The notes under the pieces: generated by a model
Databases searched by the model: none
Seen by the model: only the letters and a program-made list of their open reading frames with translations
What the model was told of the DNA's origin: nothing
Program-made: the position numbers and the translations under genes
NCBI GenBank assembly: GCA_030847615.1
Contig: JAUMIR010000003.1
Location: 22,325,001 to 22,389,000 of the forward strand
Origin: Gambelia wislizenii
Lineage: Eukaryota > Chordata > Lepidosauria > Squamata > Crotaphytidae
Reading direction: 5' to 3'
Length of the DNA: 64,000 nucleotides
Part shown: one piece after another, positions 55,955 through 64,000 of the stretch
How positions within the stretch are numbered: the stretch's first letter is position 1
How the letters are laid out: each line of letters begins with the position of its first letter

Positions 55955-57036
55955 TGACACTTGCATGCTGGAACATCAGAACCATGCAAGACTCTGAAGA
56001 TAGTGGACAGCCTGAGCGTTGTTCTGCCCTAATAGCCCTTGAACTATCACGGCTTAATATTGACATCGTTGCTCTTAGTGAAGTTCGCTTCCATGAGGAA
56101 GGCAGCCTTAAAGAACATGGCGCCGGCTACACACTCTACTGGTCTGGCAAACCCAAAACCGAAAAACATCTTTTCAGGAGTACGCTTTATGATTAAAAAC
56201 TCCATTGCCTCCAAACTCGAAACCTTGCCAACAGGACACTCTGATCACATTATTTCCTTACGCCTCCCACATGTTGTTCTCTTTAGTATATATGCCCCAA
56301 CTATGCAAGCCGACCCTGTAGAGAAAGACAAATTCTGCACAGACCTACACCAACTCATACAAAAAGTCCCTGTAGAAGATAAAATTATTATACTTGGTGA
56401 CTTCAATGCCAGAGTAGAAAAGAACTCTGAAGCCTGGAAAGGTGTCTTAGGCAAGCATGGTGTTGGAAATTGCAATGATAACAGATGCCTCCTGCTAGAG
56501 TTCTGTGCAGAACAACAGCGACTATTACAAACACAATCTTTCAGCAGAAAGATAGCTTGAAGACAACCTGGATGCATCCCCGATCCAAACATTGGCACCT
56601 CATTGACTACGTTCTAGTCCGTCAGAGAGACATTCGTGATGACCGTCATACCCGAGTGATGCCCAGTGCAGAATGCCAAACAGATCATCGCCTCATCAGA
56701 TGTAAACTAAATCTTCATCTTAAGTTCAAACCTAAGAGGGGTGGCATCTTAAAGAAGAGACTCCAAGTCAACAATCTTCAACAAGCTACCATGAGAGACA
56801 ACTTCCAGGCAAATCTACAAACGAAACTTGAAGACCATCCTACAGATCCTTCTCCTACAGTGCTTTGGCAACATATCAAAAACAGTATCCTCCAGTCTGC
56901 AGAAGAATCCCTCGGGTTTTCCCACAAGAAAAATCAAGACTGGTTTGATGAAAACAACCAAGAGATCCAGGAGCTGTTGGCAAGGAAGAGAGCTGCTCAC
57001 CAGGCATACCTCGCCCAGCCAACTTGTCATGTATGA
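55955..57036 (+). pseudogene. LINE ORF, N-terminal part: APE endonuclease
   Basis: Reading starts at about LACWNIRTMQDSEDSG, then LSRLNIDIVALSEVRF (catalytic E). The frame then breaks near 56178 and is regained as VRFMIKNSIASK. The next blocks are SIYAPTMQADPVEKD and IIILGDFNARVEK (catalytic GDFNA). A second break is near 56515, where the frame returns at TTATITNTIFQQ. WMHPRSKHWHLIDYVLVRQR and ECQTDHRLIRCKL (catalytic DH) complete the fold. All catalytic motifs are intact. The defects are two frameshifts and one in-frame TGA at 57034-57036, plausibly a CGA codon lost by CpG decay. Confidence 0.9.
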
Positions 57037-59142
57037 AAAGCAGCTTTCCGCCTCACATGTAGCAAACTACAACAAAAACTCCGAGACATGCACAACAAGT
57101 GGTGGATCAATATAGCAGAAAAGACACAACGCTGTGCAGATCTGGGTGATCATAGAGGATTTTATGAAGCTCTTAAAGCAGTGTTTGGACCTACTTATCA
57201 GGTCCAAAGCTCCTTATACAGTACAGATGGTCAAACATTAATTACTGATAAAGCCTCCATCCTAAATCGTTGGGCTGAACATTTTCAAAGTCTCTTTAGC
57301 GCCAACCGAGTAGTCCAAGCCTCAGCTATCCAATATATGATACAAAAACCAATGAAAAATGAATTGGACATAGCTCCCACTTTGGAAGAGACCCTTAAGG
57401 CCATACAGCAGATGAAAAACGGCAAGGCAGCTGGGATTGATGGAATCCCACCTGAAGTTTGGAAACACAGAGGTCATGCACTCCACGAAAAATTCCACGA
57501 ATTCCTTGTGAATTGCTGGGAAAAAGGGGAACTGCCATCAGACCTCCGAGATGCAGTCATCATCACCCTGTACAAGAAAAAAGGAGCAAAATCCGATTGC
57601 TCAAACTATCGAGGCATAACACTGCTCTCTATTGCTGGAAAAATCCTTGCAAGGATACTCCTGAACAGGTTAGTTCCTGCTATTGCAGAAGAACTTCTCC
57701 CTGAAAGCCAATGTGGCTTCAGAGCCAATAGGAGTACTACAGACATGGTATTTGCCCTTAGGCAACTGCAAGAAAAATGTAGGGAGCAGAACAAGGGTCT
57801 CTATGTAACATTTGTCGACCTCACCAAAGCCTTTGACACTGTAAGTAGAAAAGGTCTGTGGCAGATCCTGGAAAGACTAGGATGTCCCCCCAAATTCCTT
57901 AAAATGATTATCTTGCTACACGAGGGACAGCATGGTCAAGTCAGATATGGCGATGCTCTTTCAGAACCCTTTCTAATAACTAATGGAGTGAAGCAAGGTT
58001 GTGTTCTTGCACCAACTTTATTTACAATCTTCTTTAGCATGATGCTCCAAAGGGCTATGGCAGAGCTTGAAGAAGACGACGGCATCTATATACGCTACCG
58101 TACTGATGGTAGCTTGTTTAACTTAAGCCGTCTGAGGGCTCACACTAAGACTCTAAACTATCTAGTCCGTGAGCTGCTCTTCGCCGATGATGCTGCCCTT
58201 GTTGCCCACACAGAAGCAGCTCTGCAGCACCTAACATCCTGCTTTGCAACAGCTGCAGAGCTGTTTGGGCTAGAAGTCAACCTGAAGAAAACAGAAGTTC
58301 TTTACCAGCCTGCACCACAGGACGAACACCACCATCCCCACATTGCCGTCGGCAAATCAGTTCTCAAGTCCGTTCAGCAGTTCACCTACCTGGGAAGCAT
58401 CATCTCCTCAGATGCCAAGATTGACAAAGAGATCGATCACAGATTAGCAAAGGCATATAGTGCATTTGGAAGACTTCACAAAAGAGTCTGGAGCAATAAA
58501 CACCTGAGGCAAAGCACAAAAATCAGTGTGTATAGAGCCATCGTACTGTCTATCCTCCTTTATGGATCTGAAACATGGGTCACCTATCGCCACCACCTAC
58601 GACTCCTCGAGCGCTTTCATCAGCGCTGTCTACGCACAATCCTAAATATACACTGGACTGACTATGTGACGAATGTTGCTGTCCTTGAGCAAGCAGGGAT
58701 CACCAGCATTGAGGCCATGATATTGAGAACACAGCTGCGTTGGGCAGGGCACGTTTCTAGGATGGAGGACCATCGTCTCCCAAAAATACTACTCTACGGT
58801 GAACTCGCCACGGGTCAGCGTAAGAGGGGCGCTCCAAAAAAGCGATACAAAGACTCCCTGAAACAACATCTCAGGCATGGCCAAATTGATCACCATCAGT
58901 GGTCCGCCCTGGCCTCACATCGGGAGGCATGGAGACGCACTATCCACAATGCTGCAGCCTTATTTGAGAACTCACGACGAACAAGTCTTGAAGAGAAACG
59001 ACAACGCAGAAAGAATCACAACCCAAAAACATCACCCAAGGAGACCTTCTGCTGTGCTTTTTGCAACCGGACTTGTTTATCTCGGATTGGCCTTTTTAGT
59101 CATCAGCGCGCTTGCAGAAAGCGCGGGATGAGTCCTTCCTGA
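57037..59142 (+). pseudogene. LINE ORF, C-terminal part: reverse transcriptase and C2HC finger
   Basis: The frame continues in the same phase as the endonuclease after the TGA; the first internal methionine is at 57088 (684 codons). RT motifs: QMKNGKAAGIDGIPPEVWK, NYRGITLLSIAGKILARIL, VTFVDLTKAFDTVSR, NGVKQGCVLAPTLFTIFF, and LLFADDAALVAHT with FADD at residues 365-368. After the thumb come LYGSETWVTYRHHLRLL and LRWAGHVSRMEDHRLPK. A C-terminal C-x2-C...H-x3-C finger lies at about residues 656-676. This half is uninterrupted and could still encode an enzyme if translated. Confidence 0.93.
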
Positions 59143-59245
59143 ATCTTCGTTTGCGAAGAAAAGCCAGAGAGAGAGAGAGAGATGTGAAAGAACGGTAATC
59201 CGGAATTTCGCGAGCTTTATCCTATCGTGGAACTGGCACCCTTGA

Positions 59246-59390
59246 GGTTTTTTCCAGGCTCCGAGGCCATGTTCTGGAAGAGTTTCTTTCTGACGTTTCA
59301 CCTGCATCTGTGGCTGGCATCACAGATGCTGGCAAAATGTCAGAAAGAAACTCTTCCAGAACATGGCCTCACAGCCTGGAAAAAAAACAC
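59246..59390. mobile_element. Penelope-like terminal block as a hairpin
   Basis: The left arm (TTTTTTCCAGGCTCC, GAGGCCATGTTCTGGAAGAG, TTTCTTTCTGACGTTTC) is followed within a few bases by its reverse complement (TGTCAGAAAGAAACTCTTCC, AGAACATGGCCTCACAGCC, TGGAAAAAA). Arms are about 60 bp with few mismatches and practically no body between them. Confidence 0.8.
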
Positions 59391-60080
59391 GGAAAATCTA
59401 GTGAGTATGTCTCTTCTTTGCTTTCCTCTTTCCAGCCTCCTCCACACCATTCATATTCCTCTGGGGGCTTGATTTTGATTCCGAGTCAACTAAGACAAAT
59501 AGTATCCCTACCCGGGGAAAAGAAGGTAATTCCAAAAGATTATCTGGCAGTCAACCATTCCAGAGCCTCTGTGAGTCTACGATATTAATAATGTAATATC
59601 TCTCATACACATTTTCTCCTCTAGGCTTCTCGGGGCACCCTGCATATTCCCCGTCTGTCTAGCTCAGATATTCAGTTCATGTTTTGGTGGGGGCTGCAAC
59701 TGTAGTACATTTCATGCTTTCAGCAGTTCTTACAGACAACGCTCAGTGGGTGTCATAAGAGGCTCCTTTCTTCCTCCACTCTTTATATTCCTACTTTTGC
59801 AGAAATATTTTGAGCAAATGTTCAAGAGTGATCTCTTCAGCATCACCTAAGTGTCCTTTGAGTCCATTCTGTTGTGGTTTTAATCCATTCATAAATTAAA
59901 ATAAACACCATTGTATTCCAATAGAGAGATTAGTCTCTCTTGAAGTAGCCACAAATGATTCCAATAATGTGCCAAAGGCAAATGATTCATACTTGGGAAT
60001 ATCAGAGTAAGCATAGGCTCCAGTTCAAAAGATCTACATAGTGCTAGGGAAGGGTGGGTAGTACTATTTCTATCTTTATT
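59391..60080. other. No recognisable feature
   Basis: Unique-looking sequence without gene signal. Confidence 0.4.
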
Positions 60081-60084
60081 GTAT

Positions 60085-60440
60085 TCATTTCATTTATGTG
60101 CTGCCTTTCTTATAGAGTAGGACCCAAGGCAGCTCATAAAAAGAATCAATTTAAAACCTAGCAATTAAAACAATATAAAATCATTTGAAAGACATACGAA
60201 GGTTAAAAAAAATAAAGCAACTCCCCCTAAATAAGAAACCAACCTGTGAGCAAATATACATTAAAATCCTGCTTAAACCAAAATAACTTTGCTTGACAGC
60301 AAAAGGAAAGCAGAGAGGGGGCCATCCTAGCCACCAGTGAAATGGAATTCCAGAGGGTGGAGCAGCCACTGTGAAGGCTCTCTCTTGTGTGCTCATCACA
60401 TGAGTCTGAGATGGTGGGAGGATGGAGAGAAAGCTCTCCC
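60085..60440 (-). pseudogene. L2-like LINE 3' fragment
   Basis: TTCATTTATGTGCTGCCTTT, GACCCAAGGCAGCTCATAAA and GTGAAATGGAATTCCAGAGG, then GAGCAGCCACTGTGAAGGCT, follow the minus-strand order of the L2-like copies at 32.2 and 37.1-38.2 kb. Confidence 0.6.
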
Positions 60441-60606
60441 TTGTATTGTAGTTTTGTTTTTGTTTTTTATTTTGCATGCAGACGGTTCTAGGGCTTGTTC
60501 TTCACACCTTCAGTTTGAAAATATCAAGTTAGCTAGGCTGGGGAAGGCCCCTGCCTGTGATATCTGCCTGTGATATTGTATAGAGCTGTTGCCAGATGCC
60601 CTTTAG

Positions 60607-61690
60607 ATCATAGAATTATAGAATTGTAGAGTTGCAAGAGACCACAAGGGCCATCTAGTCCAACCCCCTGCCATGCAGGAAATCACGATCAAAGCATCCC
60701 TGACAGATGGCCATCCAGCCTCTGTTTAAAGATCTCCAAGGAAGGAGACCCTACCACGCTCTGAGGGAGTGTGTTCCACTGCCAAACAGCTCTTACTGTC
60801 AGAAAGTTACTCCTAATGTTGAGGTGGAATTTCTGTTCCTGGAGCTTGCATCCACTGATCCGTGTTCTCGTCTCTGGAGCAGCAGAAAACAAGTTTGCTC
60901 CATCCTCAATGTGACACCCCTTCAAATACTTAAACAGGGCTATCATATCGCCCCTTAACCGTCTTTTTTCCAGGCTAAACATACCCAGCTCCCTAAGTCT
61001 CTCCTCATAAGGCATGGTTTCCAGACCTTTCACCATTTTAGTCGCCCTCCTCTGGACACGCTCCAATTTGTCAATATCCTTTTTGAATTATGGTGCCCAG
61101 AATTGGACACAGTATTCTAGGTGAGGCCTGACCAAGGCAGCATAGAGTGACACTATTAATTCTTTGATTGAGACGCCATGCTTCTATTGATGCAGCCCAA
61201 AATCGCATTGGCCTTTTTAGCCGCCGCATCACACTGTTGACTCATGTTCAACTTGTGGTCTACTAGGACTCCTAGATCCCTTTTGCACGTAGTCTCCTTC
61301 AGCCAGGTCTCCCCCATCCTATATCTATGCATTTCATTTTTCCACCCTAAGTGCAGTAACTTACATTTCTGTAGTTCATCTGGTCCTGGAGATTTAAATT
61401 CATTTAGATTAAGAAGTTATTCCTGTTCTACCTCTTTATTTATTCTGTGCTGGATTTCCCCTATTGTGTACTCTGTTTCATTATCCTCAGGTTGATCACC
61501 CTTTTCCTTTTCTGAAAACACTGAGGCAAAGAAGATGTTGAGTAATTCTGCCTTTTCTCTGTCCCCTGTTAGCATTTTGCCATCTTCTCCATGTAGTGGC
61601 CCTACCATTTCCTTCTTCTTCCTTTTGCTGCGGACGTACCCCCCCCCCCCAAAAAAACCCTTTTTATTGTTCTTAACCTCTCTGGTGAGC
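60607..61690 (-). pseudogene. CR1 LINE with internal deletion
   Basis: The 3' tail (TTCTATAATTCTATG on the minus strand) is at 60607. The C-terminal frame 60689-61066 reads MERVQRRATKMVKGLE. Homology continues to about 61366 (CTTACATTTC), then jumps to the region upstream of the RT core (GTAGTTCATCTGGTCCTGG). Compared with the 14.2-17.2 kb copy about 750 bp are lost, including the FADD motif. The 5' part (61417-61608) keeps LTGDREKAELLN, the intact version of the site frameshifted at 15477. Confidence 0.88.
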
Positions 61691-61915
61691 CTTAGACTAT
61701 GTGTTTGACTATGACTCCCATTGCACCACCTGATAGGCAGCCAGTTCCAGAAGACATGAATACACAGAACTGGGCTAAATGGGCCAACAGCCTGGTTTAG
61801 TTTAAAAGTGTGTAAGGATGTGTCAACCAGTAGGCATAAACAGGCAAATAATTAAATCAACAAGGGCTAACTCACCTTGCCATGAATCAAGGCAAGATTG
61901 ACTAGGGCTGCTGCC

Positions 61916-62128
61916 ACACTGCAGAAATAATGCAGTTTGACACTACTTTAAGTGCCATGGGCTCCATCCTACAGAATTCTGGTATTTGCAGTTTGTTGTG
62001 GCACCAAAGCTCTCTGACAAAGAATGCTAAATATCTCACAAAACTACAAATCCCAGAATTCCATATTATTGAGCTATAGCATTTACAGCAGTGTCAAACT
62101 GCATTATTTCTGCAGTGTGGCAGCAGCC
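61916..62128. mobile_element. Family M MITE with 3-bp TSD
   Basis: Termini GGCTGCTGCCACACTGCAG and CTGCAGTGTGGCAGCAGCC are perfect inverted repeats; inner arms AATGCAGTTTGACACTAC and GTGTCAAACTGCATTATTTC extend them. Duplication TAG (61913-61915, 62129-62131). 213 bp. Confidence 0.9.
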
Positions 62129-62162
62129 TAGGTCCCTGAAAAATCACAGAGCTAGTGCATGA

Positions 62163-62380
62163 TGAGCCCTGGTGGTGCAGTGGTTAAATGCTGGTATTGG
62201 AGCCACAACATTGCGAGTTCAATCCTGCAGTGCTCGAGGTTGACTCAGTCTTCCAGCCTTCTGTAGGTCACTAAAATGAGTACCCAGCTTGTTGGTGGCA
62301 ATTAGCTAACACATTGTAAACCACTTAGAGAGTGCTTAGCACTATAAAGCGGTATAGAAATGTGTTATTGCTATGGTGGT
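62163..62380 (+). mobile_element. tRNA-derived SINE, second type
   Basis: GAGCCCTGGTGGTGCAGTGG (A box) and TTGCGAGTTCAATCCTGC (B box) start it; the tail reads CACTATAAAGCGGTATAGAA and ends TGTTATTGCTATG. Its head and tail differ from the 8.8 kb SINE type. Confidence 0.8.
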
Positions 62381-62402
62381 CACATTGTGTGACCCAGACT
62401 GA

Positions 62403-63008
62403 GGAGATTTTCAGACGGGGACAAAAATAGTGTCCCCATCTCACTATCTCCTCTCTTGCCCGGTCCCCCCCAGCACAATAAAAAACAGTTTTACACCTAC
62501 CTTGATTGCGCTATGCTCCCTCCCCCTCGGCAGTCCAGGAGTGAATGTAGCTCTCTGGAGCTGCATTCACTTCCTGGTTGAAATCCTGAGTCATTCTCAT
62601 GAGAGGATGTGTGCATGGGAAATTCAAAAATAAAAAGTCAAATACACTTTTAAAAATGTCAGCAAGCACAAAAACACACTTTTAAAAACTCAAGTAACCT
62701 GGGGTGGGTACAAAAAAAGAGTGTCACTTCCCTGGCTGTCCCAATCACACCCAGAAGTGTTCTGGAGTGGACCTCCCATTAACACTGGCATCGCACCAGC
62801 ATAGGGCACCTTTTCACTCGCCCGTCGTTCCATGATGGGAATGGAATGGGTGATCTATTCATGGCTTAAGCCATGAATAAAAAGTAACAAGGGCAAAACG
62901 GGACCAGCACAGGAGCATAACAAGACAGGGATGACGTCTGAAAGGGAAGCCCTTTGACAATCTCCTGGCGTTCATGTAACGCCATACTTAGGGCATCTGA
63001 TAATCTCC
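62403..63008 (-). mobile_element. Family A MITE copy A11, best complete reference copy
   Basis: Termini GGAGATTTTCAGACGGGG and GGCATCTGATAATCTCC; 606 bp. Flanks TGA and TCA differ at one base. Blocks shared with other copies are GAAATTCAAAAATAAAAAGT, AAAGAGTGTCACTTCCCTGG, CACCCAGAAGTGTTCTGG, ATTCATGGCTTAAGCCATGA and CCCTTTGACAATCTCCTGG. The outer donor-like site is mutated to CCAGGGAAGTG, the inner reads CAAGGTAGGTG. Confidence 0.9.
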
Positions 63009-63194
63009 TCACTCAGGGACCTTGGACAATTCATTTGGCTGTTAATCTAGCTCAAAGGGTTGCTATTTTGAACGGGGTTATTAGGTTCATTGCCCTAAAG
63101 TCTTTGGAAATCTATACATGATAAATCAATAGATCTTAAGGGTCCTTTTTTGTTTTCATGCAAAGGTGAGTGACAACTGACTATTATGAGTCAG

Positions 63195-63695
63195 CAGTTA
63201 GCAAAAGGCTAATGCAATTCTAGGTTGCATCAAAAGAACAAGAGTGTCCAGGTTTCAGCACTATTGCATCAGGTGCTGGGCACCATAATTTAAGAAAGAC
63301 ATTAACAAGGCAGAAAATGTCTGGATGGAAGAGAACAATAAAGGTAGTGAGGACCTGGAGAAGATCTGTGAGAAAGTGCTGAAGGTGTTAGATATATTTA
63401 ACATGAAGAAGAGAAAATTAAAAGATGCCACACTAGAGGTTTTAAGCAGAGACTGAATTGCTTGCTTTTGAGGGTGCTGTACAAGTGGATTTTCTGCATA
63501 AAATAGGTTATAAAATAGGTTATATTTCAATTGTGTTAAAGATCAACTCCCATCTTTCTCAGCCACCGTGTCCAATGATCAAGGATGATGGGATTGCAGT
63601 CCATGAGATTTGGACATTATTAGTGGCACCCAGTTAGGGGAAAGCTGGATTAAATTATCTTTCGGACCATTTTCAACTCTTCAATTCTGTGATTG
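63195..63695 (+). pseudogene. Old CR1-like LINE 3' end
   Basis: GCTAATGCAATTCTAGGTTG (ANAILGC) and GAAGAGAAAATTAAAAGATG (KKRKLKD-like) are followed by a decayed 3' UTR ending TCTTCAATTCTGTGATTGC. Highly diverged. Confidence 0.65.
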
Positions 63696-63697
63696 CA

Positions 63698-63938
63698 TAT
63701 GTTATTGTTGTGTGCCTTCCAGTCATTTACGACTTATGGATACCCTAATACAACCTTATCCTGTTGTTTTCTTGGCATGATTTGTTCAGAGGGAGGTTGC
63801 CTTTGCCTTCCTCTGAGGCTGAGAGAGTATGACTTGTCCAAGGCCACCCAGTGGGTTTCCATGACCAAGCAGGCATCTGAACCCTGGTCTCTGGAGGCAT
63901 ACTCCAGCACTCAAACTACTACATGATGCTGGCTCTCT
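63698..63938 (-). mobile_element. tRNA-derived SINE with BovB-like tail
   Basis: On the minus strand AGAGCCAGCATCATGTAGTA opens it, with CAGGGTTCAGATGCCTG as B-box region, TGGGTGGCCTTGGACAAGTC in the body, and a tail GGAAGGCACACAACAATAA. Confidence 0.85.
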
Positions 63939-63940
63939 GT

Positions 63941-63943
<3 letters not shown>

Positions 63944-63975
<32 letters not shown>
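63944..63975. repeat. (TG)n microsatellite
   Basis: Sixteen uninterrupted TG dinucleotides next to a SINE. Confidence 0.95.
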
Positions 63976-63977
<2 letters not shown>

Positions 63978-64000
63978 GGAGAGATGATGTAGAGGAAGAA

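Larger units (their letters stand above)
55190..59175 (+). mobile_element. Near-full-length APE-type LINE
   Basis: About 4 kb: a 5' region of roughly 770 bp beginning near CCCCCTTGTCGTGGGAGAGA, an endonuclease, reverse transcriptase and C2HC finger, then a very short 3' end. That end contains the hairpin CTTCGTTTGCGAAG and a GA repeat. A single fused ORF with a tiny 3' UTR and simple-repeat tail recalls RTE/RTE-X or Vingi-like LINEs; I cannot fix the clade. Other copies in the window: 25027-25118 and 53065-53650. Confidence 0.88.

Overview
This window looks like non-coding genomic DNA from a squamate reptile, most likely a lizard. The basis is the repeat mixture: CR1 LINEs ending in the ATTCTATG tail, L2-like and BovB (RTE) LINEs, tRNA-derived Sauria-type SINEs whose tail matches the BovB 3' end, a 5S-rRNA-related SINE, Penelope-like elements with a GIY-YIG nuclease, and many short inverted-repeat DNA transposons. 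I found no host protein-coding gene that I can support by homology. The clearest host feature is a CpG island at about 5.48-7.28 kb, probably a promoter; its gene and direction of transcription are unresolved.

Layout. 0-5.4 kb: a fold-back repeat split by a MITE that itself holds an LTR-like insert, a BovB fragment, a SINE, and an AT-rich block with TAATTA motifs. 5.4-7.6 kb: the CpG island and polypurine/polypyrimidine tracts. 8.8-14 kb: sparse SINE and MITE copies and a truncated CR1. 14.2-17.2 kb: a long CR1 with endonuclease and reverse transcriptase, broken by one frameshift. 17.2-27 kb: Tigger-like MITE, microsatellites and an internally inverted Penelope element. 27-38 kb: older CR1 and L2 copies, nested DNA transposons and a GC-rich hairpin minisatellite. 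39-43.2 kb: a block made almost wholly of DNA transposons, including a 1.5-kb element with a second GC-rich minisatellite core. 43-55 kb: 5S-related SINE, L2, CR1 and more MITEs. 55.2-59.2 kb: a nearly complete APE-type LINE with a C-terminal C2HC finger. 59.2-64 kb: a Penelope hairpin, deleted CR1, MITEs and SINEs.

The most unusual signal is a family of about 600-bp non-autonomous DNA transposons, called family A here. At least eleven copies share GGAGATTWTCAGA-type termini. Seven have exact 3-bp target duplications, and several carry conserved consensus splice-donor sites. Copies sit inside CR1, BovB and a fold-back repeat, so insertion order can be read directly. A second 3-bp-TSD MITE family (family M) and one apparent A/M hybrid suggest related transposases. 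Tigger-like and other TA-TSD elements carry GC-rich hairpin tandem repeats with a period near 96 bp in two separate loci.
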